A DNA stretch of 64,000 bases from Plecoglossus altivelis. Taxonomy: Eukaryota; Chordata; Actinopteri; Osmeriformes; Plecoglossidae. Below, in pieces: positions 24,865 to 35,415 of this stretch. The translations under genes were made by a program, and so were the position numbers. Under the pieces are notes generated by a model. The model worked only from the letters and a program-made list of their open reading frames with translations. It had not been told where the DNA came from and ran no database searches. Position 1 is the stretch's first letter; each line of letters opens with the position of its first letter. The DNA lies in contig BROE01000019.1 in NCBI GenBank assembly GCA_036571765.1, positions 5,581,824-5,645,823 on the forward strand, in the 5' to 3' direction.

Positions 24865-26595
24865 CTACCTGTCCACACTGGTCTCCTGAAGGCGGTTGTT
24901 CATGATTGCGAAGGCGCCCACCCCTCCAGAGAAGCCGTTGTGGCGGGCCTGGCTTTGCCGGGGGCCCTGATGTGCCGTCTCACACAGCTGCTTCTGCAGC
25001 AGAGCTAAGGAAACCTTATTAGAGGCCGTGAAGTCGTTCACCGAGATCATCTCCCCAGAGAGCCGGCGGCCGACGCCGTAGGCCCCGTCAGGCCCCGCTC
25101 CCGCGTCCGTCTCGCTGTCGCACACCGTCTCCACCGAGGCGTCCGTGTAGCGGTGCCGGCCCGCCGGGCAGTGGGATGGTGCGGGCTGCACCGCGTTGCG
25201 TTTGAGACGCTGCTGGCGGAGCCTGGCGGGCGGGGGCCTGAGGCCGGGGTGCTTGTTAGGGAGGCAGAGGCAGCACAGCCTCCAGCAGCCCCTCAGCGAG
25301 GGGCAGGAGCAGGAGCAGCAGTGTCCTGGACAGGCCAGCTTGGCCAGGATCCAGTTGAGCGTCTGCTTGATGATGATGGAGATGACGTTGAAGAGCGAGT
25401 AGATGCAACACACTCCCATGAGGATGAAGAGGCAGTTCCCAAGGCGGTAGGCTTCCTGGGCCTCGTAGTGCTGCCTCTGGCTACTCACCAGGTCCCCGAA
25501 GCCGATGGTGCTGAAGGCCACGAAGCAGAAGTAGAGGGAGTCCACGTAGCTCCAGTCCTCCATGGTGCAGTAGAGGGTGGAGGCGCTGCAGGCTATCAGC
25601 ACCGAGGCCACCCCCAGGATCAGCATCACATAGTAGACTGAGGGCTTCCAGCCCTCCAGACTGTCCTCCTCGCTGCGGGGTTCCTCTCCCCCCGACGAGC
25701 CCCCGACGCCAGCGCGCCTCAGTCGCCGCTCGTGGCACCAGCGCATGATATAGGCGAGCATGGTGATGATTCTCTCCAGAAAGAGGTTGAAGAACAGGAT
25801 GGTGGCAGCACAGCCAATGAGGCCATAGAAAATAAGGAATATTTTCCCAGCTATGGTGGCTGGAGTGGTCATTCCAAAGCCTGGAAGGCGGGAAACAGAG
25901 TGTATAACCATTGGAAAGACATTCAGAGCAGATAAAGAGTGGAGAAGAGAAGAGAGGAGAAGAGAAGAGGGGGAGTTGAGATAAACAGAGAGACGGACTT
26001 CTGTTCCGTCACAGGTAAAGATGATCACACGCAGTGTTATCCCAGTGAGAAACATATTGACCTCCTGCCTCAGAATAGACCTGCTAGAGAATCTCTCAAC
26101 CAGTCTCTCCAGACGCTCACCTTAACAGCCTCAATGCTCTCTCTCTCTCTCTATTCTGAATCCTCTGATCCTCCTTTAATATCATCTTCTGCCACAGACA
26201 AACCTAAAGGGGGGGGTGGGGGGGAGAGAAAAGGAAACGCAGTTGCTCAGCTCACCGATTGTGGAGACCACCGTGCCCACAAAGTAGAAGGCTCCAGAAA
26301 AATCCCATCTTGGCCGGAGAGCGTCCACTCTGATGCCCGCCCCGTTGGCCTCTTCATACTGGCGCAGCAGCATGTGCAGGTCTTTCCTGCTCACCCTGTG
26401 GTGCCGAGTGAAGTTGGCCAGCTGTTGGTCCCAGAGCCGGCGGGCCAGCAGCTCGGAGGGTCGCTCCAGAGCGGAGAAGATGGCCGCTCCGCATATCAGG
26501 TAGAACAGGATGAGCCCGGCCAGAAGACAGAAACGTGCGTTGTCTTCGTTTAGAGGCAGCCGGGAGCAGCAGCCACCACCGCGCCTACGAGCCAT
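24865..26595 (-). CDS. kcnk12l: Two-pore-domain potassium channel, THIK type
   Basis: Two exons on the - strand, 26256-26595 and 24865-25880, total 1356 bases, giving 451 aa. It should form a dimeric background K+ channel in the plasma membrane. Helix M1 is at about 22-43, followed by an extracellular cap with a glycosylation site NFT (61-63). The first pore ends VVSTIGFGM and the second STIGFGDLVSS. Helices M2-M4 include GKIFLIFYGLIGC, YYVMLILGVASVLIACSAS and LFILMGVCCIYSLFNVIS. The single intron splits the glycine codon of the first GFG, as is usual for K2P genes. The tail has RRLSGEMIS, SLALLQKQL and NGFSGGVGAFAIMNNRL, signatures of THIK-1/THIK-2 (KCNK13/KCNK12). It mixes features of both, so it is probably the extra fish THIK paralogue; the symbol is tentative. 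A short RRR at residues 3-5 recalls the THIK-2 ER-retention motif. Another in-frame ATG lies 42 bases upstream. Confidence 0.88.
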
Positions 26596-26639
26596 TACTG
26601 TGGTTGGCCCGGCAAAGAAACACCACAGCACTAACATGC

Positions 26640-28200
26640 ACCACCCACACTGATCTGCTCTTTCCCTGCTAACCCACTACACACTGTAAAACACACACAA
26701 CACATACTGCACTGACTGCAACATGTACAACAGATATCCATTGGGGGCTTAAATCACAGAGCTGCAGGTTCTTCCAAAAGCCGTTCTGTGATTCAAGAAG
26801 CGTCCAGGTTTAAAGACTAAGACAAGGATAGTTTCATAAACAAGGAGTAGTCCTATAGGCTGGTAGGGAGGAGCCAGATGATCTTGACAGGAGGTTAAAA
26901 CAGGTTGGTAGCAATGAGGCTTTACAGCAGACTGTGAAGCGATGTCCATTAGGTTGAATGGCCAGACAACTACTCTGGAATTTTCTGTCCTCCAACAAAT
27001 TGTTTAGCATGTTTATTGTTCTACGTTGATCTATGTTCTGACCTGAAATAAATGAAATCAATGAAGATGCATAATTATAGACTCCACAAAACTCCTAAAC
27101 TATGTTAAACACTATGTCTAATACCAATCAGAACAAACGGCAGATTGATTCAACCGTTTTAAATTATTGACGGTTTTGGATTATGCATCTGCAAAATCAA
27201 ATGGACTCACATGAAGACATCTCTGTTTTGTCTTTAAAATAAAGCAAATTGAAACGTGACAAAATATCTTACTCTTCAAAGGAATCAGACTTCTTCCATA
27301 CGCAATTTGGCAAGAAAACTTACCGGTGCGTCGAGTTCCACGGTCTCTAGAGACAAGTTGACTCCTTACACGATCACAAGTGATGAAGTGATAGTTTCAC
27401 TTAGGAGGATTCACATGTTTTGTTCACAAGTGAACGGCTCTATGACTCAATGTTGACATCATATATTAATTAAGTACAATACTCCCCACGGTATGTATGT
27501 GTTTGTGTGTGCGTGAGGAACGCTAGAGAATAGAGAGCGGAGGAAAGCGATAGAGGAGAGAGAGAGAGAGGGAGAGAGGGAGAGCGAGAGAGAGAGAAAG
27601 AGAGAGAGAGAAAAAGAAAGAGAGAGAGAGGACCACCTTGATTGGCGTAATCATCTCTTGATTTTAGGACCGGTCCTCCAGCCTAATCAATGTTCAGTCT
27701 AGTTTCCTTCTGACTTTCCTCATGTTCAATATATTATGCAGAAATCAAAATACAGGTTGGTGCGTTCTTTAATTTTAGGGATTTTTTCGCAATTGACAAC
27801 AAATTGGTGACCATTAGCATATTTCCAATGCGCACCCGAAAGCCGGTTCATGATTAAATCCAATAGTAAGCGTGGCGCACTGCTACTGGAAAGTCTAGCC
27901 TCATCTGCTCTGTAGACAGAGTGGGAGGATCTGCTTTGTTCACCCTGATTGTTGTCTGCGTCTGTCCCTTCCTTTAATCTTGGATGTAGGATGAGCGAGA
28001 GGCCAGGGCCTCCTCCTTTTTGGATTCTGTTGTCAGCAGGACAAAGTGCCCAGGTGTGGAAGAAAGAGACCACATATGTAAACGTGGTGACACTTGCTTT
28101 AAAAACACCTGGAACATTCCCTCGGAAAATCTCTTCGTGAATCATGTTTTCTCCCGTCATTAAGTGCATTTGTCATGCTAGATTTGAATCATAAACAACA
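26640..28200. other. Intergenic region without recognisable gene
   Basis: AT-rich sequence with a GA-rich tract at 27540-27632. No conserved exon chain is seen on either strand. The left part probably includes the 5' UTR and promoter of the potassium channel. Confidence 0.55.
27540..27632. repeat. (GA)n low-complexity tract
   Basis: About 90 bp of GA and GAAA units, intergenic. Confidence 0.92.
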
Positions 28201-28619
28201 TTGATTTTAGTACCAACTATTTGAAATGAATATCAAGAGAGTTTTGTTTATTTGTGCATTTTTTAATTTTGAACCTCTTCGTTTAAGCATCTTTTATTTT
28301 ACATATATTGTTTTAAATAATTTGAGAATAATGTTTCAACACACAGTGACAAGGTTAATATTATACAACTGCCAATCTACAGTGGCATGGAATTATAAGG
28401 ATGAATAAAACAAGCATATATTTGAAAGCATAATTATCTGCAATTATGACGTACTGTGGAAATGTGATGGGACCCAGTTGGGCACTTAGTGGACAACGTA
28501 AAGCGTCAATATTTTTTGGAAGGCTTTGTAAACAAACAGTATACACAGATCCAAAAACAGAATGACAGCAAAGGCACAAATAAACACAGACAGGAATGGA
28601 CAGATTCGGAGCCACAGTC

Positions 28620-29282
28620 TCAGAGCAGTGGGGAAGATTCAAGAGCTTGAACTCGAGCAGCAAATATCAGCACGTGCTTTTCAACTTCTGTGTTTATATC
28701 CTGCTGTGAGGCATTTGGATTCTTCTGCAAAAAGTCAACAATGCCCTGAATACATTCTGCCTGTGTGAACAGAAGAACAGTGAGTTTAGAATTTGAATCA
28801 CAAGCGCCGTCTTCCAATTCAAACTAATTACCTGTGCACAAAGCATCACGTTCACCCCATCGTCTATACCTTAAAGTACACAAACCTTATAGGCATCCAC
28901 TTTCCCTTGACCAGTAATCCGGTTCATGAGCTCTCGTGCCACCTGAATACCTGTGACAGCCGTCAAGATCCCCTTATCCTTCTCATCGTCAGAACGGAGC
29001 CAGCCAAGAAAGGCCAACTGGAAAATGACAAAGACCAAGGAGAGATATCAGGAACAGCGAAACAAATGTACAATTTATCATGTGTAAATAAGCAGGCCTG
29101 TTTTAGTGAAGATAGATTAAACGCCCTGATACATTTGATCAGCTTCAACAAACTAGTGACGTTATCAGAGAACTTATGTCATTTCTGCAGAGGTGGAAAA
29201 CAACCTTAGCAATATAGCAGTTTACCTGTTGAAGTAACTGCGAATTTGACATTTCACCCCCTGAGCTGGTTGGCGTCGACAT
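28620..29282 (-). CDS. Small 109-aa protein of unknown family
   Basis: Three exons on the - strand, 29226-29282, 28886-29017 and 28620-28760, join in frame with consensus AG/GT borders and end at a TGA, giving 109 aa. I do not recognise it. It starts MSTPTSSGGEMSNSQLLQQ, followed by LAFLGWLRSDDEKDKG, an amphipathic helix-rich middle (GIQVARELMNRITGQGK) and an acidic/basic helical C-terminus (AECIQGIVDFLQKNPN, INTEVEKHVLIFAARVQAL). There is one cysteine, no signal peptide and no membrane segment, so a soluble, mostly helical protein is likely, perhaps a small complex subunit. It lies about 520 bp downstream of sdhaf1, on the same strand. Codon-sized exons with frame-preserving junctions argue it is real. 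A second in-frame ATG is codon 11. Confidence 0.72.
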
Positions 29283-29802
29283 ATTCTTAATTTTCTGTTT
29301 CAGTGGGTAACGTTCTTTACTTTGTAATTGGTAGCAAACTATACATATATATGTAGCTAAATACAATAATCTTGAACAACATTAACTAGATACTCTTGCC
29401 AGCTAAAAGTGCACTACACCCCTTGCAGACGAACTTCCTGTTTATTTTTTCTTCGTGTGTTCAAATTTACGTTGAGATCCTTATACTCTCTACTGCCACC
29501 TACTGGTTAATTCTGTCACAGGACGCAATCAACACTGCCAGGAGCAGATAAGGTATTCCCAAAAGACATGCTAGGATACGTTAAATTATTACAAATAATG
29601 TGACAAAATATTTAACACATTCATCAGACATAGTTTTTATTCTGAAAACAAATACAATTAAATGTTGATAAAGTATAACGGCACGACAAGAGCATTCAAT
29701 ATGCTCAACACCACAGCTGAATACTGAATACTCTTCAAGTCATCATTATTTTATACAGCACTGACAATTGAGGTATAATAGAGAGTAAAATGAACATATT
29801 GG

Positions 29803-30051
29803 TCAGCTCTCTCCTTTTGATTTGGAAAACGTGCCAAGCTGCTTTGTGTTCACATCTTTCAGTTGTTCAAGCTGCCGTTGCCCACGCCTGAAAAGGTATT
29901 CTATGTGCATCACATCAGTCTTTTTGAGACGGGAGTTTTCTCGAAATTCATCCCGTATCCTGGGTAAGAAGCCTGGCTTGTCCTGGCCAGCTCGGAGGAA
30001 CTGTCGATAGAGAGACAACACCTGCTTCTGCAGTTTGCTGTGGCGCACCAT
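29803..30051 (-). CDS. sdhaf1: Succinate dehydrogenase assembly factor 1 (LYR protein)
   Basis: A single exon on the - strand of 82 aa, starting MVRHSKLQKQVLSLYR. It has the LYR tripeptide (14-16) followed by the helical LYRM fold and IEYLFRRGQRQLEQL, closely resembling human SDHAF1 from memory. SDHAF1 is a mitochondrial matrix chaperone that helps insert iron-sulphur clusters into the SDHB subunit of complex II. The human gene is also intronless. I chose this ATG because human SDHAF1 starts M-x-RHS; an upstream in-frame ATG at 30061-30063 would add MTHT. The human protein has a longer, poorly conserved tail; here it ends soon after the conserved core, at GES. A candidate polyadenylation signal on the - strand is at 29636-29641. 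Confidence 0.93.
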   Translation of the reverse strand: MVRHSKLQKQVLSLYRQFLRAGQDKPGFLPRIRDEFRENSRLKKTDVMHIEYLFRRGQRQLEQLKDVNTKQLGTFSKSKGES

Positions 30052-30063
30052 AGTGTGGGTCAC

Positions 30064-31551
30064 TCGGCTCTAGGAGAGGCTGCTGCCGATACTTTAGGAA
30101 GCACCAACCAGAGATTTGGCCAGGAGGAGGAATCTACTGACGTCTGTCAAAAGTCAAGCATCAGTCCAAGTGCCACCTAAGAAAACGGGTAAAATACATT
30201 AGTGGCTGAATGACATTGGATGCTTATCTACAGAATACCTGAGGTTATTAAATGATCACGATGGAAATCGCCTGTTTGCCCAAAGCTAGCTATTAATATA
30301 GATTATACAAATACCAAAAGGACACATTGGCAAAAAGCGTTTGTTTCATGAATAAATATAACTGGTACATAATGCAACAGCTATTATGGTATTGTCACTA
30401 TCTGCTAGCTCTTAGTTTGAAAGTTGAAGTTAGCTTGCGAACGTGAGCATTCGCTACTTACCCTGTACCACTCAATGTCAACCTAGAACGGTGGTTCAGT
30501 TACCCTGGAATGTTGATATAAGGAGAGGATCTTTCATTTATTCATTCTAGGGGGGCTCCTAAACAATATACATTTTGTCCTCTTCTAGCACCACTGCTGC
30601 TCGACCTCAGTGAGCATGGTTGTTGTTACGAAACCCAAAGACGACGAGCGTACTGAGGTTACACTGCCCTCTAGTGACGTGGCTGTTCGTATGCGAAACG
30701 CTCCAAATCCCTGCAACTAAAAACAATAGATCAAACCTATTCGGTTGGCAGTTAATCTTTATTTATTTAATAAAATATATATTTTTGCACAGCTCTATAC
30801 GCCACCATTAACTTTTCATAATACCAATTCACAGTAATATAAACATTACAGTAGATGCCAGGTTCGTAAGTGCAATTCAATAGGTTTAAGATACAGTACA
30901 GTATACCTGATATGGACGTGCGACTCACATGGCAATAGTTATCACTCATTAGCAAAGCAGTCAGTCATCAGGTTGAATTAGATTAGATTGTAGTTACTGA
31001 ATGTAGTATTGACCATCCAGCTATCTGTGTTCCAGACTTTATGTCAAAGCATGTCTTGCCGATGTACGCTGTAATATACAGTAGAATATCAATTGCATCT
31101 TAATTTGCATTAACTCTTGTTTAGCAAGTAATTCACACTAATGACTAAGTATAGGGCTAAGGTTTGAAGTTAACTGGGGTTTCAATGACTCTTCCATAAG
31201 ACATTGGTACATAAGAGAAAATGCATAATCTTTACATTGTATGTACACTAATAGATGCGCTGACATCAATACATTTGGTTACACTACATGTCTTCTTTAC
31301 TTTAAAGTCTAAGTAGTTGGAAAAGGGGTATTACATAGTTTTATGTGTATTCACCATCTACACACATCATTATCTTCAACATCTTCAACATCATGTTACA
31401 GTTCACATTTTACCACCACATACTATGGGTTTAACCATATTAGTAATATTACAGTACCCATTGTTTGAGAAAGGTTTCTGATCTATACCAAACCGGTTGC
31501 AATAAATATAACATCAGTGCTAAACAGTCTTCGGACATGAGTCCTACTGGC
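30064..31551. other. sdhaf1 5' region and probable qpctl 3' UTR
   Basis: No coding region is seen. The left part should contain the sdhaf1 promoter and 5' UTR. The right part, on the - strand, follows the qpctl stop; candidate AATAAA signals on that strand lie near 30758-30767. Confidence 0.45.
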
Positions 31552-34053
31552 TCAGAGCCCCAGGTACTCAGCCAGGAACACCACCACTACCTTGACGAGG
31601 TTCTCCACGGTCGCAGAATGGATGTGCTGCGTCGTGTCCTCCACAGTGTGGAGAAAGGAAGGGAAGGGCGTTGGGATCATATGCAGCACGGGGACACCTG
31701 CAGGCATGGGAGGTGGACGTGTGAAGGGTAAAGAGACAGGGTAGGGGAGTAGACTGATGAGAGGAAGGCGGAGGGCACTCAGGATAAGCAAGGGGAAAGG
31801 ACGTTCATTAATCTAACTAAGCTTAACTTAACCCAACCTATCCTTGGCTATATGGACTGTTACACATGTAGATACCCTATAAGCAAACACGGGCTCCTAC
31901 TCGGGACATATAAGAATATAAAATCCAACAGTCTATCCATGAGTGTTTGTATGTGCTCCCTCACCCCTTTGCAGGAAGGGCAGGTGGTCATCGTCTACCG
32001 GACCCATCTGAATGTCCTTCCTAAAGTAGCTCTGCTCTCTGGGATGTGAGGCTAGCAGACCCAGCTTGTGAAGCTTCTTTTCTGTCAGGAGCAACACCAG
32101 ACCACCACACCACGCCATGCCAGACCACCACACACACCACACCAGACCATCACACATCATGCCAGACCACCACACACCACGCCAGACCACCACACACCCC
32201 ACCACGCCAGACCACCACACACAGCACCAGAGAACAGGGAAGAAGGAGGGACCACCAGAGACAGAAACAGAAAAGAGAGAGAATGTATTTACCACGAACC
32301 ATGGTCTATAGTTTCAGTGACATTTTGCCTATTAAATGCAAATGCAACAGAAGAGAGGGAAGGTGTGGAGGATCTTCCTACCAATGGATATGAGTCGATC
32401 AAACCAGCGGACTGTGTCATCAAAATGGCTGATGAATGTTGGGTCAGGGGCACCAATGAGATTTAACAGAACAAATAGATCCTGAGAATTAGAATGAGAA
32501 TTTAGCACCCATCCCACGGCTCAGGAAGGGTAGAGAGATGCAGGCCTCCTCGGCATCGCCACCTCACCAGAGCCTGAAGGAGGGTGGTGTCTTTAGCTCC
32601 GGAGGGGTGGGGGGTGCGGGACATTTGGTCAGCGAGGTAACGGGAGCCGTAAAGAGAGTCAGCCGGGGTCCACTCCCCGAACGCCTCCTCGCCATCGAAG
32701 AACACCAGCTGCAAGGTCACCTGCGACATCTTTAGCAAACGGGGACACAAAATGTGTCTGTAAACTGTTCTGTCACAATATCCTAGTTCTGGTGATGATA
32801 TGGTGAATCCCAGGCAGATTTGTGACATGGTGTTAATGATTAAATAAGAATCCATGCATAATTTGCGACCCAGGGTCAGATTTTCTATGAATAGACAGAC
32901 ATCCCAGAAGAGACGTAAATGCTTCAGCAGGCAGGGTACACTGTGAATCCTCATCCGGTCATCAGTTTTCCCCCAGCTTTCCACAAAACTGACATCTAAT
33001 ATCCTGCTGCAGACAGGAACTCTAGAGGGTCTGGCCAGTCATCACTTTCTGTGCAGCCTTCAAAGTTTGCTCACATCCCAACGGACAGGAAAACACATTA
33101 CCTGTTGTTTAAGCCCTCTGAGGTGGATATCCAGAGCGGTGACCATCTCCAGTATCATAGCGCACGGGACAGCAGCGTCACTGGCCCCTAGAAATCTCCT
33201 GAGAGGGCCATCGAGGGTTTTAGAGGAGGCAGGGATGTCTTTGGAGTCGTAGTGGCAGGCCAGCAGAAGACGGCGAGGGGCTGAGGGGTCCAGAACTGCC
33301 AGCACGTTGGAGAAGTTGATTGGTCCTTTCGAGGTGGGTGAGTTGAAAGAGTCAATCTCCAAAGACCAACCAGCTGAGAGCGACTCCAGATGGGAATAGA
33401 TGTGCTGAAGGCAGACAGTAAAAAGCGTAATAACACTGCAATAACAATACCAGTGAAACCAACTCTTGTGAGACATAGAAATAAATAGAGATGGGTTAAA
33501 TTGAACTTATTATAGTGGTGTCTATCTGAAAAGTACACTTGGGAAACTAAGGTGTCTGTATTAAAATAAAGGCATGTTTACCTCCCGGACCATACGGCTG
33601 CCTTTGGTGCCAGGCAATCTCTCAACCAACATGGGTCTAAGATGAAAGTACCATAGCCTTCCTCCTTTGACTAGGCCCACCAACCGCTTCACTTGGGCAA
33701 TGGTGGGTCTACTGGGTTTATGACTCAACTGTGTAGGAAGATAAGAAGCAACATATAAGTCGGTTTTCATCTATTTTAAATATGTATGATTACTTATACT
33801 ATCTTGTCAGCCACTATACCTTGTCCTTTAAAAGGTCTGGCTCACGAAAATGTATGCTATCATCACCATGAATAAGATCATCGTCGCTCTCTTCATACGA
33901 TGAGAGGGAAACCCCAAGGGCTAAAGCCATGGCCAGCATCCCGCATAAACAGATGAGAAGCAGTCGAACACGGGACATCCTGAACCCGTGACAGCGTCCC
34001 ACGCTGCACTGACAGCCTGCCGCCGGCTTGTTCCTTCGAACGGTACTCAACAT
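31552..34053 (-). CDS. qpctl: Glutaminyl-peptide cyclotransferase-like (Golgi)
   Basis: Seven exons on the - strand: 33820-34053, 33582-33728, 33102-33404, 32568-32720, 32382-32481, 31965-32081, 31552-31697. They total 1200 bases, giving 399 aa. The enzyme converts N-terminal Gln (or Glu) of secreted proteins to pyroglutamate. A short basic N-terminus and a hydrophobic helix at about 29-51 predict a type II Golgi anchor, the feature that separates QPCTL from secreted QPCT. The M28-type zinc aminopeptidase-like fold shows LLACHYDSK, GASDAAVPCAMILE (zinc Asp), VFFDGEEAFGEW (catalytic and zinc Glu pair), DSLYGSRYLA, LNLIGAPDPTF, DDDHLPFLQRGVPVLHMI (catalytic Asp and zinc His) and the terminal VFLAEYLGL. 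All expected active-site residues are present. The start used is the first in-frame ATG; a second Met is codon 26. Confidence 0.94.
32098..32225. repeat. CCAGACCACCACACAC minisatellite
   Basis: About seven imperfect copies of a 16-20 bp unit lie in qpctl between exons 5 and 6. The flanking exons splice cleanly around it. Confidence 0.85.
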
Positions 34054-35415
34054 CTTTTTGCAGCGAATTCAGACACCGTAGACCTCCATGCCCTAAATAC
34101 TGTGTGTGTGGGCAACACACAGAGTGGGGGATTAATGTCACCAAACGACTGGACGCCCATTGCCTGCGAATGAAACTAGAAATAAAATCGGAACAGTTCA
34201 TTCAATTGTCTACATTCAATCCGATTCATACATCAAATTAAAATTCCACATCGTATTGAGTTGTAGCTTTCTTTACCTGAATCGTGCAAGCGCACTGTCA
34301 TCGTGCTGAAATATGGAACGTGTCGTAACCTATAATTGTTAATCTCCCGGTATGCCCAAATCATCCAGCTGTCTCTTCAGAATAGCCCTTTCCAACGTTA
34401 ACCTACAGAAACGTGCCGGAGACCGAGAGAACTGAAGCTGAGCCACGGTACAGCTCAGAATGTTCTTGCGTTGATGACTGGCGAAAACGTGCGTGCTGAG
34501 TCTGAAGACTGACAGCTGTAGCTATTTCTTTTAAAATGTTTATGTTTTGTCTCACGAAATTAATATAAATAATTAAACTAAATGAGTATCTTAAAGACCC
34601 ATGGTGTAAGTATTTGGGAACACGCGACTGTAAATATCAACAAATATGCACAATTCACGTTTTTTAACAATACGCATTCAAATACTCTATGTAAGATATC
34701 TATTTTAGAATATGTAAATATCTATTTCAAATTATTTCCGCCATGCAACCATGTAGTTACGTCGGTGTCCAATGATCTTTCAATAGAACGCTCCATTTTA
34801 GCCATTCAAAACTCGTGCTTAAAGGAGATTGGTCAGGGTGTCCATAAAAACTATTGTGGTCTGGCAGAAATCTTAAATCACTGTGTTCCAGATAAGGAAT
34901 TGAGGCTAATTTAGTTAATTTAAACTGCTATAATTTCCTCCCTTGGTAAGGAACTGCGTACTTGATCTTAATAATAAGGAACCTATCTTTATCTAACAAT
35001 ATCTCTTGCTACTTTTATTGTAGTGCACCTTATTTTTGTGTGCTCTATTTTAAAGACTGTACTGTAGGTATAGCTAGCTACACACTTGCTAGTTGGATAG
35101 CTAACTTGGTTAGTTACACCCGCCTCCAACTTTCCTTGTAGGCCTACACAAGCTAGCCATCGGACTGAATCTGAATGAAGCCAGCCTAGCTACCATGTTT
35201 TAAATTGAAAAAATATCTAGCCAGTCAACGAAATACAGTAGGATCAGGTGAAGAAGGACATCTTTACTACCGGATCTTGCCATCCCGTTCAAACAAAGGG
35301 CGCTAACTATCTTGATCTAGACTCGAGAAGGCCTTATGTATTTATTATTTATTTTTTAATTTTATTTGTCAATCCTTCAGATATTTGTGACGCCTCCTTG
35401 CGGGAGTTTAGAGTA
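34054..35415. other. Divergent promoter region of qpctl and meiosin
   Basis: 1.36 kb between the qpctl and meiosin start codons, which point away from each other. It is AT-rich in the middle and has no additional conserved exon. Upstream non-coding exons of either gene could lie here. The meiosin frame stays open upstream to an ATG at 35248. Confidence 0.5.

Noticed and set aside
24820..25641. Forward frames of 60-160 codons opposite the potassium channel
   Set aside because: They are antisense shadows of a GC-rich coding exon; the reverse strand has the clear K2P protein.
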